Assembly (NCBI RefSeq): GCF_029269835.1
Contig: NZ_JARJBB010000013.1
Location: forward strand, 1 to 64,000
Reading direction: 5' to 3'
From: Streptomyces tropicalis
GTDB taxonomy: Bacteria > Actinomycetota > Actinomycetes > Streptomycetales > Streptomycetaceae
DNA: 64,000 nucleotides
Shown here: piece after piece, positions 35,616-44,203 of the stretch
Layout: every line of letters begins with the position of its first letter
Position numbering within the stretch: position 1 is the stretch's first letter
Notes under the pieces: model-generated
The model's input: only the letters and a program-made list of their open reading frames with translations
Told to the model about the DNA's origin: nothing
The model's database searches: none
Position numbers and translations under genes: made by a program

Positions 35616-36499
35616 CCCGTACCGCCATGCCCACCGGAGCGCAGTGGGCCGCCGGGGGCACCCGGACGACCGTGCGCGGACGCACCCGCACCCATGTCCT
35701 GTTCGTCCGCCAGGACGGCCCCGCCGACGGCACACCCGTGACGCTCGTGCACGGCTTTCCGACGTCCTCCCACGACTGGTCGCCGATCGTGCCGGGGCTG
35801 GCGGCGCGGGGGCACCGGGTCACCACCCTCGACCTGCTCGGCTTCGGGCACAGCGACAAGCCGCGCGGGCACGCCTACTCGGTGCTGGAACAGGCCGACC
35901 TGGTGGAGGAGGTCTGGCGCGGCCTCGGCATCGGCGACACCGCGCTGGTCGCCCACGACTACGGCGTCAGTGTGGCCCAGGAGCTCCTGGCCCGTGATCC
36001 CGGCAGGGTCACCCGGTCGGCCTGGCTGAACGGCGGCCTCTACCCGGACCTGCACCGTCCGATCCGCGTACAGCGGCTGCTGCACGGACGGTTGGGCCCG
36101 GTCCTGGCCCGTGCCGTGAGCGAGCGCGGCTTCCGTGCGTCGATGCGGAAGGTGATGTCCCGGCCGGTGTCCGACCGCGATCTGCATCTGATGTGGGAGA
36201 ACGTCGCGCTCGACGGCGGCCGTCTGCTCGCGCCCCGGCTGCTGCGCTACATCGACGAGCGGCGGGCGCACGAGGCCCGGTGGGTCCCGGCGCTGGAGGG
36301 GTGTCCGGGGCCGATGCTGTTCGTGTGGGGACCCGCCGACCCGATCAGCGGCGCCCATGTGCTGGCCCGGGTGCGGGAGCGCATGCCGCACGCCGTCGTG
36401 CACGAGCTGTCCGGGCCGCCGGCGGTCGGCCACTACCCGCAGGTCGAGGCGCCGGACGAGGTCGAGGCGCTCCTCGGCGACTTCCTCGCCGCGGACTGA
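35612..36499 (+). CDS. alpha/beta hydrolase with Asp nucleophile (epoxide hydrolase/dehalogenase-like)
   Basis: This 295-residue enzyme has VTLVHGFPTSSHDWSPI (oxyanion hole), the nucleophile elbow VAHDYGVSVAQEL with Asp in place of Ser, and MLFVWGPADPISG and VGHYPQVEAP for the acid and the catalytic His. An HDYG elbow is typical of epoxide hydrolases and haloalkane dehalogenases, which form an ester intermediate on Asp. It is translationally coupled to the TetR gene, so its substrate is probably related to the repressor's ligand. GTG 35612 lies in the overlap; a cap domain at about residues 130-200 is present. Confidence 0.9.
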   Translation: MTRTAMPTGAQWAAGGTRTTVRGRTRTHVLFVRQDGPADGTPVTLVHGFPTSSHDWSPIVPGLAARGHRVTTLDLLGFGHSDKPRGHAYSVLEQADLVEEVWRGLGIGDTALVAHDYGVSVAQELLARDPGRVTRSAWLNGGLYPDLHRPIRVQRLLHGRLGPVLARAVSERGFRASMRKVMSRPVSDRDLHLMWENVALDGGRLLAPRLLRYIDERRAHEARWVPALEGCPGPMLFVWGPADPISGAHVLARVRERMPHAVVHELSGPPAVGHYPQVEAPDEVEALLGDFLAAD

Positions 36500-36521
36500 C
36501 CCGGGGACGGCGGAGCGGAAG

Positions 36522-36545
36522 CGGCCGGATCCGTACGTCCGGCCG
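36522..36545. terminator. hairpin between convergent hydrolase and peptidase genes
   Basis: Arms CGGCCGG and CCGGCCG with a 10-base loop lie in the 52-base gap between the two stops. Confidence 0.5.
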
Positions 36546-36551
36546 GCGCCT

Positions 36552-37676
36552 TCAGCGGACGCGCGTCTGCGCCGTACCGCCGCCCCGGATCTCCCTGACC
36601 AGTTCGGTGACGAGCCGTGCGCGCTCCTCCATGGCGTCGACGAGGAGGTACTCGTGGTCGGCGTGCGCGCCGCCGCCGACCGCTCCCAGGCCGTCGAGCG
36701 TCGGTACCCCGAGGGCTGCGGTGAAGTTGCCGTCGCTGCCGCCGCCGACCGCCTTGCCCTCGATGCCGGGCCTCAGGCGGCGCGCCAGCTCGAACAGCCC
36801 GACGGAGGCCGTGCCCGGCATCGGAGGCCGTCCCACGCCGCCGCTGACGTCGATCTCCGCCCCGTCCAGGTGCGGGGTCAGCGCGGCGAACGCCGCCTCG
36901 ATGCGGTCCTTCTCCGCCGCGGACTCCACCCGGACGTCGACGACCACCGTGGCCTGCGCGGGCACCACGTTGTCCTGCGTGCCCGCCGAGGCCACCGTCG
37001 GCGTCACGGTCGTGCCGGCCTCGGGGCGGCTGAGGGCGGCGATGTCGAGCACCTGCCGTGCCGCCTCGATCAGCGCGTTGACACCCGCCGCCGGTTCCAG
37101 CCCGGCGTGCGAGGCCCGACCCGTGACCGAGACCTGGAAGCTGCCGCATCCCTTGCGTCCCGTCTTCAGGCCGCCGCCCTCGGCCGCGCCCTCGAAGACC
37201 AGCACGGCGCCGCAGGCGCGGGCCCGTTCCTCGATGAGGGCCCGCGAGGAACCGGAGCCGACCTCCTCGTCGGCGGTCACCAGGATCTCCACGCCGGACA
37301 GGTCGTCCAGCGCCGCCAGTCCGTGGACGGCCTGCACCAGACCGCCGAGCATGTCGAAGACGCCGGGTCCTGTGGCGCGCCCGTCCTCGACGCGGAACGG
37401 GCGCCGCTCCAGCGTGCCCAGCGGGAACACCGTGTCGTGGTGGCCGAGGACCAGCACGCGGGGATCGCCGCCGCCGGACCAGTGGACGTGCGGTCCGGCC
37501 TCGCTCTCGACCAGGGCGGCCCGCCCGCCCAGCCGGCGCTCGACGAACGCCGCCACCGTCTTCGCCGACGCGGACAGGGCGTCGAGGTCGCGCGACGGCG
37601 ACTCCACCTCGACGAGCGTCCGCAGGTCGTCCAGCATGGCAGCGGCACTCACGTCGGCTCTCCGGTGCGTCGTCAT
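36552..37676 (-). CDS. M20-family metallopeptidase (carboxypeptidase G2-like)
   Basis: This 374-residue enzyme has the M20 dizinc ligands: VLVLGHHDTVFPLG (His and the catalytic Asp), GPGVFDMLGG (bridging Asp), VTADEEVGSGS (catalytic Glu and zinc Glu), and the C-terminal His in GGAHADHEYLLVDAM. A dimerisation domain (VTGRASHAGLEPAAG) interrupts the catalytic domain. It would cleave a C-terminal amino acid, often Glu, from a peptide or folate-like amide in the cytoplasm; no signal peptide is seen. It follows a TetR gene at 37738 by 61 bases on the same strand, so the two may be co-transcribed. Confidence 0.92.
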   Translation of the reverse strand: MTTHRRADVSAAAMLDDLRTLVEVESPSRDLDALSASAKTVAAFVERRLGGRAALVESEAGPHVHWSGGGDPRVLVLGHHDTVFPLGTLERRPFRVEDGRATGPGVFDMLGGLVQAVHGLAALDDLSGVEILVTADEEVGSGSSRALIEERARACGAVLVFEGAAEGGGLKTGRKGCGSFQVSVTGRASHAGLEPAAGVNALIEAARQVLDIAALSRPEAGTTVTPTVASAGTQDNVVPAQATVVVDVRVESAAEKDRIEAAFAALTPHLDGAEIDVSGGVGRPPMPGTASVGLFELARRLRPGIEGKAVGGGSDGNFTAALGVPTLDGLGAVGGGAHADHEYLLVDAMEERARLVTELVREIRGGGTAQTRVR

Positions 37677-37737
37677 GCAGCAAGGATAGGCGGGCCGGAC
37701 GGCGCGGGACGGCCGGAGGGAGCTGCCCTCCGGCGGC

Positions 37738-38409
37738 TCAGGCGCCGGTCCGGACGGCGGCGACCAGTCGCGACCAGCGGGCGGTCATGTCCCCCGCGGA
37801 CAGCTCGGGATGGGCGATCCACCAGCCGACGAGCGCGCTGACGGTGCCCGTCCACACGTGCTTGAGGGCGTCCGCGTCCAGCGCGTCGTCGTTGCCCTCG
37901 GCCTGCAGCAGGGCCGCGGTGCCCGCGGCCGCCAGTCCGTCGACGGCCGCGCGGTGGCGACGCGCCGCCTGCCACGGCGCGGAGTCGTGCGGCAGGGTCC
38001 GGTCGTACAGCACGAACCAGGCGTGCCGGCAGTCCTGGAGGGTGTCGAAGACCGCGGCGAGGACGGCCCGCGGCAGCGCCTCCCGCTCCGGGCCCGACGC
38101 CATGGCCTCCTCGATCGCGGCGCGCAGCCGCGGGCCGATGTGGTCGACGCAGGCCGTGTAGAGCCCGTCCTTGGAGCCGAAGTACGTGTACAGCATCGGC
38201 TTGGTCACGCCGACGCGCCGGGCGATCTCGGCCATCGACGCGGCCGCGTGGCCGTGCCGTCCGAACTCCTCCAGAGCCGCGGCGAGGATCTGTTCCTCCC
38301 GGAGGGCGCGCGGAACCCCCTTCGTCCCGGCGCCGCCGCCCCTGCCCCGCCGTCCCGCCGTGCCGTCGCCGGACGGTTCCGGTGCGGCCGAGGCTCTTGC
38401 CGTCGTCAT
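37738..38409 (-). CDS. TetR-family regulator divergent from the FAD oxidase
   Basis: This 223-residue repressor has the helix-turn-helix AEIARRVGVTKPMLYTYFGS after LREEQILAAALEEFGRHG, and a TetR ligand domain with VLYDRTLPHDSAPWQAARRH. A low-complexity Gly/Arg tail of about 30 residues precedes the HTH. No ribosome site precedes the ATG at 38409 and TATAGT lies nine bases before it, so the message may be leaderless; a GTG at 38418 is the alternative. The dyad at 38428-38455 is shared with the divergent FAD-binding oxidase, the probable target. Confidence 0.87.
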   Translation of the reverse strand: MTTARASAAPEPSGDGTAGRRGRGGGAGTKGVPRALREEQILAAALEEFGRHGHAAASMAEIARRVGVTKPMLYTYFGSKDGLYTACVDHIGPRLRAAIEEAMASGPEREALPRAVLAAVFDTLQDCRHAWFVLYDRTLPHDSAPWQAARRHRAAVDGLAAAGTAALLQAEGNDDALDADALKHVWTGTVSALVGWWIAHPELSAGDMTARWSRLVAAVRTGA

Positions 38410-38427
38410 GAAGGGCACTATACGTTG

Positions 38428-38455
38428 CAGTAAATTACTCCTTGGTAAATTACTG
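38428..38455. promoter_or_regulatory. TetR operator between regulator and FAD oxidase
   Basis: An AT-rich dyad reads CAGTAAATTAC at the left and GTAAATTACTG at the right, with a 6-base middle; all but the central A/T in each arm pair. It overlaps the promoter island of both divergent genes. Confidence 0.75.
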
Positions 38456-38468
38456 AGAGGTCACATCC

Positions 38469-40100
38469 ATGGCCGATCGCAGTACCGCCCCCTCCGCCCC
38501 CTCCGCACCGTCCCCGGCACCCCGGAGCCGCTCCTGGTGGGGCTGGGGCACCACCGCCGAGGCGCTGCCCGACGCCGAGTGCATCGCCCTCGGGCAGTTG
38601 GTGCCGGGTGCGGCGGACACTCCGCGGCCCGTGCCCGGCGTCCGCGACCTCGCCCTGCCCGACGTGCGCGTCGCACCGCCCGCCGCGCTCGCCCCGCTGA
38701 TGTCCTGCGACCCCGGGGAGCGGGCCTCGCACACGTACGGCAAGGCCTACCGCGATGTCGTGCGCGCCCTGGACGGAGACCTCGCGGCCGCCCCGGACCA
38801 GGTCGTGCGCCCCCGCACCGAGCAGGACGTGGTCGACGTCCTCGACTGGGCGGCGGACGCGGACGTGGCCGTCGTCCCGTACGGCGGCGGCAGCTCCGTG
38901 GTCGGCGGCGTCGAGTACCGCGCGGGACGGCACCGCGGTGTCGTCTCCCTGGACCTGTCCGCGCTGGACCGGGTGCTCCGGATCGACCGGGCCAGCCGTG
39001 CCGCCCGGATCCAGGCCGGCGCCCTCGGCCCGGGACTGGAAGCCCAACTGCGTCCGCACGGACTGACGTTGCGCCACTTCCCGCAGAGCTTCGAGTACTC
39101 CACCCTGGGCGGCTGGCTCGCCACCCGGGCCGGCGGCCACTACGCCACGCTCCACACCCACATCGACGACCTCGTCGAGTCCCTGCGGGTGGTGACGCCG
39201 GTCGGGGTCAACGAGTCGCTGCGGCTGCCCGGTTCGGGTGCGGGCCCCTCCCCCGACCGGTTCTTCCTGGGGTCGGAGGGCACTCTCGGGGTGATCACCG
39301 AGGCGTGGATGCGGCTCCAGGACCGCCCCCGTCACAAGGCGTCGGCCACGGTGCTGTTCGACGACGTGCACACCGCGATGGACGCCGTGCGCGCCGTCGC
39401 CCGGTCCGGGCTGCATCCGGCCAACTGCCGTCTCCTGGACCCCGGAGAGGCCGCCCTGGCCGGCGTCGGGCGCGGCGGGGCGAGCGTGCTCGTGCTCGGC
39501 GTGGAGTCGGCCCACGTCCCCGTCGGCGGACGCCTGGCCGAACTCCTCACGCTGGCCCGCGACCACGGAGGCACCCCGGTGCCGTCACGGCCGGGCGCCC
39601 CGGACGACGACGCGGGCCGGTGGCGGTCGGCGTTCCTGCGGATGCCCTACCTCCGCGACGCGCTGGCCCGGATGAGCGTGATCACCGAGACCTTCGAGAC
39701 CTCCTGCACCTGGGACCGCGCCGCGGAGCTGTACGAGGCGGTGCGCACCCGGCTGGGCGAGGCGGTGACGGAGGTGACGGGCACCGCCGGCACCGTCAAC
39801 TGCCGTTTCACGCATGTCTATCCGGACGGTCCCGCGCCCTACTTCACGGTCGTCGCACCGGGGCGGCGCGGCGACGAGGTGGCGATGTGGGACGAGATCA
39901 AGGCCGCGTCGCTGGAGATCCTCCACGACCACGGCGCGAGCGTCACCCACCACCACGCCGTCGGTCGCGACCACCGGCCGGGCTACGACCGCCAGCGCCC
40001 GGAGCCGTTCGCGCTGGCGCTGCGTGCCGCGAAACAGGCCCTCGACCCGGCCGGGATCCTGAATCCGGGAGTCCTGATCGATCCGCCGGACGCCCGCTGA
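38469..40100 (+). CDS. FAD-binding oxidase of the alkyl-DHAP synthase (AGPS) type
   Basis: This 543-residue flavoenzyme has the VAO/PCMH FAD fold (VRPRTEQDVVDVLDWAADAD, VVPYGGGSSVVGGVEY, FPQSFEYSTLGGWLATRAGG, FFLGSEGTLGVITEAW) and C-terminal active-site motifs THVYPDGPAPYF, THHHAVGRDHRPGY and LDPAGILNPGVLI. The triple His followed by GRDH is shared with alkyldihydroxyacetonephosphate synthases, which make the ether bond of plasmalogens, and with actinobacterial relatives of unknown role. GAGAGG precedes ATG 38469. Expression is probably controlled by the divergent TetR. Ether-lipid synthesis versus another alkylation or oxidation cannot be decided from sequence. Confidence 0.9.
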   Translation: MADRSTAPSAPSAPSPAPRSRSWWGWGTTAEALPDAECIALGQLVPGAADTPRPVPGVRDLALPDVRVAPPAALAPLMSCDPGERASHTYGKAYRDVVRALDGDLAAAPDQVVRPRTEQDVVDVLDWAADADVAVVPYGGGSSVVGGVEYRAGRHRGVVSLDLSALDRVLRIDRASRAARIQAGALGPGLEAQLRPHGLTLRHFPQSFEYSTLGGWLATRAGGHYATLHTHIDDLVESLRVVTPVGVNESLRLPGSGAGPSPDRFFLGSEGTLGVITEAWMRLQDRPRHKASATVLFDDVHTAMDAVRAVARSGLHPANCRLLDPGEAALAGVGRGGASVLVLGVESAHVPVGGRLAELLTLARDHGGTPVPSRPGAPDDDAGRWRSAFLRMPYLRDALARMSVITETFETSCTWDRAAELYEAVRTRLGEAVTEVTGTAGTVNCRFTHVYPDGPAPYFTVVAPGRRGDEVAMWDEIKAASLEILHDHGASVTHHHAVGRDHRPGYDRQRPEPFALALRAAKQALDPAGILNPGVLIDPPDAR

Positions 40101-40284
40101 CGGGGCGGGCGCGCGGCCCTGTCCGCCGTGCCCGGTGCCGTACCCCGGCACCGGGACCACCCGGCTCGGGACGCCGTGGGGGCCGCGGGGCCGCCTGCCG
40201 TCGAACGGGGCCCGGCACCGCGGACCCCGATCCCCCACGTACGCACGAGGAGACACGGCAGGAGCGGAAACACGGCGCGCGAGG

Positions 40285-40707
40285 CAGCGGGCGCCATCGC
40301 GGACGTGACGGTGGCCGAGCGGTTCCTGCCGCGTTCGCCGCACGCGACGGGGCGGCCCTCCGCGCGCTGCTCACCGACGACATCACCTGGTCGATGCCGG
40401 GCACCGGCAGCATCTCCGGCCTCGCGCACGGAGCGGACGCGGCGCTCGACCGGGCCCGGGGGATCGCGGGAGGGGCGTGCGGACCGAGCTGCTGCACGTC
40501 CTGGCCGGCCGCGGCGGGGTGGCCCTGTCACTGCGCAACACCGCGACCGCTCCGGACGGGCGCACCCTCGACGAGCACCTCGCCACCGTGCTGACCCTGC
40601 GCGGCGGCCTGATCTGCGCCGTCGACAGCTTCCTGTCCGACGTGGCCGGGACGAGCGCGTACCTCGCCCGACGCGGCGGCAGCGCCGTCGGCGGTCAGCG
40701 GGCCTGA
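40285..40707 (+). pseudogene. frameshifted NTF2-like (SnoaL-type) gene
   Basis: Three frames together give one NTF2-like protein: DVTVAERFL, then AAFAARDGAALRALLTDDIT followed by SMPGTGSISGLAHGADAALD, then RTELLHVLAGRGGVALSLRN and TAPDGRTLDEHLATVLTLRG to a stop at 40707. Frame changes lie near 40335 and 40480. All core motifs survive, so decay is recent or the shifts are read errors. The end overlaps the convergent HxlR gene by 13 bases. Confidence 0.7.
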
Positions 40708-41093
40708 TCCGCGTCGTAGGCCAGCCGGGCCTGCTCCACGCGGTCCAGGTGGCCCTCGCCCCAGGCCGCCAGGTGTGCGAACAACGGGGCGAGGCTGCGG
40801 CCGAGTTCGCTGATCTCGTACTCGACCCGCGGGGGGACCTCCGGGTGGTAGGTGCGCACGACCAGGCCGTCGCGCTCCAACTGGCGCAGGCGCTGGGTGA
40901 GCACCTTCGGGGTGATCCCGGTGATCCGCCGCTCCAGCGTCACGAAGCGCTGCCGGCCGTGGGCGTGCAGCGTCCAGAGGATCGGTGTGGTCCAGCGGCT
41001 GAACACGAGGTCGACGACCGGGGCGACGGGACACGCGAGCGCCGGGTCGGTCCCGGTGGCCGCGTGCGAGGGCGCAGTGCCGGACATGGACAT
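40695..41093 (-). CDS. HxlR-family winged-helix regulator
   Basis: This 132-residue regulator has the HxlR fold: VDLVFSRWTTPILWTLHAHG, RFVTLERRITGITPKVLTQR (recognition helix) and RDGLVVRTYHPEVPPRVEYE (wing), ending LAPLFAHLAAWGEGHLDRVE. HxlR proteins are often redox- or aldehyde-responsive; this one has a single Cys at residue 21 (ALACPVAPVV), the position used for sensing in QorR/HypR-like proteins. It is divergent from the NmrA-type reductase at 41248, with a dyad at 41112-41123 in the gap. Confidence 0.9.
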   Translation of the reverse strand: MSMSGTAPSHAATGTDPALACPVAPVVDLVFSRWTTPILWTLHAHGRQRFVTLERRITGITPKVLTQRLRQLERDGLVVRTYHPEVPPRVEYEISELGRSLAPLFAHLAAWGEGHLDRVEQARLAYDADQAR

Positions 41094-41111
41094 CCCCCCG
41101 GGTGAGTCGCT

Positions 41112-41123
41112 TTCCTCTAGGAA
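41112..41123. promoter_or_regulatory. HxlR operator candidate
   Basis: TTCCTCTAGGAA has 5-bp perfect arms and lies 18 bases upstream of the HxlR start in the divergent gap; it is short, so support is modest. Confidence 0.45.
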
Positions 41124-41247
41124 CGTACCGCAACCGCGGTGTTAGCGTCCGTGCGTCGCCCGGGGAACGGCCCGCGGAGCAGCGCTCCGAGCCTTCCCTC
41201 ATCGAGTCGGGCTTCATCAACCATGGTGGAAGACAGAGGAGTTGCTG

Positions 41248-42093
41248 ATGTTCGTTGTGACGGGGGCCACCGGGAACGTCGGCCGGTCGCTGGTGCGTGC
41301 GCTCGCGGCGGCCGGGGCGCCGGTGACGGCGACGTCCCGCGGGATCTCGGAGGGGGACGTGCCGGACGGGGTCCGGTGGCGCAGGGCGGACCTGACCGAG
41401 GCGGAGACCCTGCGCCCGGTGTTCGACGGCGCGCGGGCGCTGTTCCTGCAGAACGGCGGGCCCAGCGCCCACCTGCTGAGTCCGCGTGACCTTCTCGGCG
41501 CCGCGAAGGCGGGCGGCGTCGGGCGCGTGGTGCTGCTGTCGTCCCAGGGCGTCGCGACCCGGCCGGAGTCGGCCTCGCACGGCGGGGTGGGCCGCGCCGT
41601 CGAGGACGCGGTGCGGGAGTCGGGGCTGGAGTGGACGATCCTGCGGCCGGGCGGTTTCGACTCCAACGCCTTCGCCTTCGCGGAGTCGGTCCGCGGTGCG
41701 CGGACCGTCGCGGCGCCCTTCGGCGACGTCGGTCTGCCCCTGGTCGACCCCCTCGACATCGCGCTCGTCGCCGCGCAGGCGTTGAGGGAGGACGGACACG
41801 GCGGGCGCATCCACACCCTCACGGGGCCCGCCCTCGTCACGCCCCGGCAGCAGGCCGAGGCGATCGGCGGCGCGCTCGGCGAGCCGGTCCGCTTCGTGGA
41901 GCAGACCCACGACGGGGCACGGACCGCGATGCTGCGGTTCATGCCGGAGCCCGCGGTCGACACCACCCTGGCGATCCTCGGCCGGCCCCGGGCCGAGGAG
42001 CTGCGGATCAGCCCGGACGTGCAGCAGGTACTCGGCCGCCCGGCGCGGACCTTCGCCGAGTGGGCCGGGGACCACGTCGCCGCCTTCCGCTGA
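41248..42093 (+). CDS. NmrA-like NAD(P)H-binding oxidoreductase
   Basis: This 281-residue atypical SDR has the motif FVVTGATGNVGRSLVRALAA and an LLSSQGVATRPESASH loop, then EWTILRPGGFDSNAFAFAES, as in QorB/NmrA proteins that reduce quinones or sense redox. GAGGAG precedes ATG 41248 by six bases, so the TTG at 41242 is not needed. The divergent HxlR neighbour matches the QorR/QorB arrangement known in other bacteria; quinone or oxidative stress response is inferred from that. Confidence 0.9.
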   Translation: MFVVTGATGNVGRSLVRALAAAGAPVTATSRGISEGDVPDGVRWRRADLTEAETLRPVFDGARALFLQNGGPSAHLLSPRDLLGAAKAGGVGRVVLLSSQGVATRPESASHGGVGRAVEDAVRESGLEWTILRPGGFDSNAFAFAESVRGARTVAAPFGDVGLPLVDPLDIALVAAQALREDGHGGRIHTLTGPALVTPRQQAEAIGGALGEPVRFVEQTHDGARTAMLRFMPEPAVDTTLAILGRPRAEELRISPDVQQVLGRPARTFAEWAGDHVAAFR

Positions 42094-42273
42094 CGACCGA
42101 CGGCACCCGGATCCGCGCACCGGAGTGGGACGCCGGCCGCCGGTCCGGCGCCGGGCGGCACCGTCGCGGGGCGCACCGTCGGCCCCACGGTCCCCACGCC
42201 CCGCAACCGGCGTGCGGCCGATGACGGGTGGAGGGGCGCGGGGCCGCGGTGAGACACCCGCGGGGCCGTGGGC

Positions 42274-43443
42274 TCAGGTAGCGGCGTCCTCTGGGGCGGC
42301 CACGGGGACCTGGCCGTCGGCCCGGTCCGGGGACCAGTCCACGAAGATCATGGCCACGTCGTCCGAGAGGGAGTCGCCGGTGTGGTGGATCAGGCGCTCG
42401 TGGAGCCGGTCCAGGAACTGCTGCGGGGTCCGCGCGTCCACCTCCTCCATGGCGGCGGACAGCGGGAAGAACTCGCCCGCGTCGTTGCGGGCCTCCAGGA
42501 CGCCGTCGGTATGCAGCAGCAGGCGGTCGCCGGGGGTGAACGGGTAGCTCTCCGTGACGGCGAAGGGGCCGACCGCGAGGTCCTCCAGGCCGAGCGGCGG
42601 CATCGGCGCGCGGGGGCCCAGGGCGTGCGCCTTGCCGTGGTGGAGCACCAGCGGCGCGGGATGGCCGCGGTTGACGAAGTGGACCGTCGAGGCGCCGGAC
42701 ACCTGCGCCACGAGCGCGGTGACGAAGGACTCCGCGCGGTACTCGTCGTCGTAGCCGGCGGTGGCGCACTCCCGGCGCAGCGCGGCCGCGCAGTGGTTGA
42801 TGACCTCGGCGAGGTCCTGCTCGTAGTGGACCGTCTCGCGGAAGGCGCCGAGCACCGCCGCGGCCGCCCGGACGGCGGGCAGCCCCTTGCCGCGGACGTC
42901 GCCCACGATCATGCGGATCCCGTACCGGGTCTGGACCGCCTCGTACAGGTCGCCGCCGATCTGCGCCCCGGCCTCCGCGGCGAGGTAGATGCTCGCCGCG
43001 CGCAGGGGGCCGAGGCGGGCGGACACGGGCCGCAGCAGGACGTCCTGCGCGGCCTCGGACACGCGGCGGATCTGGTCCATCTCGTGCCGTCTTCGCACCC
43101 GCATGATGTTGCTGATGGTGACGCTGGCGACGGACACCACGAGCAGCCCCAGCAGGTTGCTGTAGACCTGCTCGTCCCCCCACGAGTGGTGGAGGGTGGC
43201 GGAGGTGCTGGTGACGCCGAGGGCTCCGGCTGCCGCAGCGAGTGTGCCGAAGGGGCCCATGGTGAGGGCGGCCAGCGGCGGCATCGCGGTGAGGAGCGGT
43301 CCCGTGTACACGTAGTGCAGGGGCGACAGTTCGATGCCCAGGCCGACGAGTACGACCGCGAAGGGCACGCACTGCTCGAGTCTGAGGAGGGCCCGACCGT
43401 GACCGCTCGCTTCTGATCGGGGAGACGCGCGGAGCCACCGCAT
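42274..43443 (-). CDS. membrane-anchored SpoIIE-type PP2C phosphatase
   Basis: This 389-residue protein has about four N-terminal membrane segments (VPFAVVLVGLGIELSPLHYV, MPPLAALTMGPFGTLAAAAG, LLGLLVVSVASVTISNIM) and a cytoplasmic PP2C domain with metal ligands in IGGDLYEAV, IVGDVRGKGL, LLLHTDGVLEARN and LSDDVAMIFVDW. It should dephosphorylate serine on STAS-type regulators in response to a membrane or envelope cue. ATG 43443 is preferred; a GTG at 43479 would add 12 residues. There is no adjacent STAS gene; the pair at 8518-9413 and the phosphatase at 48736 belong to the same type of network. Confidence 0.9.
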   Translation of the reverse strand: MRWLRASPRSEASGHGRALLRLEQCVPFAVVLVGLGIELSPLHYVYTGPLLTAMPPLAALTMGPFGTLAAAAGALGVTSTSATLHHSWGDEQVYSNLLGLLVVSVASVTISNIMRVRRRHEMDQIRRVSEAAQDVLLRPVSARLGPLRAASIYLAAEAGAQIGGDLYEAVQTRYGIRMIVGDVRGKGLPAVRAAAAVLGAFRETVHYEQDLAEVINHCAAALRRECATAGYDDEYRAESFVTALVAQVSGASTVHFVNRGHPAPLVLHHGKAHALGPRAPMPPLGLEDLAVGPFAVTESYPFTPGDRLLLHTDGVLEARNDAGEFFPLSAAMEEVDARTPQQFLDRLHERLIHHTGDSLSDDVAMIFVDWSPDRADGQVPVAAPEDAAT

Positions 43444-43541
43444 GAGAACAGCGTCTCTCGCCGTCCCGGGATGTTCCACCCGTGCCGACGGCGACGGCAG
43501 TCCCCCGGCGGCGGGCGCAGGCCGCTCCTCCCAGCGAAATC

Positions 43542-43571
43542 CATACCGGGTTCATTTTTGAACCCGGTATG
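43542..43571. promoter_or_regulatory. perfect 30-base TetR operator
   Basis: CATACCGGGTTCA, spacer TTTT, TGAACCCGGTATG: both 13-base arms pair perfectly. It sits just upstream of the TetR start at 43588, over the likely -35 (TTCATT) and abutting a -10-like TATGGT (43575-43580). Confidence 0.85.
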
Positions 43572-43587
43572 TTTTATGGTGGTCGGC

Positions 43588-44202
43588 ATGGCAGGACTGA
43601 GGGAGCGGAAGAAGGAGCGGACCAGGCGGCTGATCGCCTCGGTGGCCCTGGAGCTGTTCGCCGAGCGCGGCTTCGACGCGGTGACGGTGAACGAGATCGC
43701 GGATGCCGCCGACGTGGCGAAGGCGACCCTGTTCGCCTACTTCCCGACCAAGGAGTCGCTGGTCCTGGACGGGGTGGCCGGGGACGACCTGGCCGGCATC
43801 GTCGCCGGCCGGCCCTCCGGGACGACCTGTCTGGAGGCGCTGCGGGCCCACCACCGTGCGCTCGCCGCCGGACGGCTGCCGGACTCCGCCCTGGAACCGC
43901 TGCTCACCCGGGTGCGCGTGATCCAGGGCGATCCGGCGCTGCGGGGCGCCGCCGAGGCGCTGCTCTACCGGCAGCGCGATCAGCTGGCCGAGGTCCTCTC
44001 CGAGGACCACGGCGAACGGGTCGCCGCCCTCGTGGCGGCCCAGGTGGCCGCAAGCCAGCTCGCCCTCCAGGAGTCGTTCTTCCGGCGCCTCCTCGACGGC
44101 GCGTCGGCCGCGGAGGCCGGCCGGGCACTGGCGGCGGACGTCGAACTGGCCTTCGATCTGCTGGAGCACGGACTCGCACACACCGCGACGGAGAGGCACT
44201 GA
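43588..44202 (+). CDS. TetR-family regulator, probably leaderless
   Basis: This 204-residue repressor begins GLRERKKERTRRLIASVALE and has the recognition region VNEIADAADVAKATLFAYFP. The C-terminal ligand domain (ALRAHHRALAAGRLPDSALE, DQLAEVLSEDHGERVAALVA) is that of the AcrR-like MftR/TetR_C group. With a -10 at 43575-43580, transcription would begin close to the ATG at 43588, so no leader is expected. A perfect 30-base operator directly upstream indicates autorepression. The TIM-barrel gene follows after a single base, giving a two-gene operon. Confidence 0.9.
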   Translation: MAGLRERKKERTRRLIASVALELFAERGFDAVTVNEIADAADVAKATLFAYFPTKESLVLDGVAGDDLAGIVAGRPSGTTCLEALRAHHRALAAGRLPDSALEPLLTRVRVIQGDPALRGAAEALLYRQRDQLAEVLSEDHGERVAALVAAQVAASQLALQESFFRRLLDGASAAEAGRALAADVELAFDLLEHGLAHTATERH

Positions 44203-44203
44203 C

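Noticed and set aside
42094..42273. Palindromic GC-rich segments between convergent NmrA and PP2C genes
   Set aside because: Several short imperfect stems can be drawn, but none longer than about six pairs, so no terminator was called.
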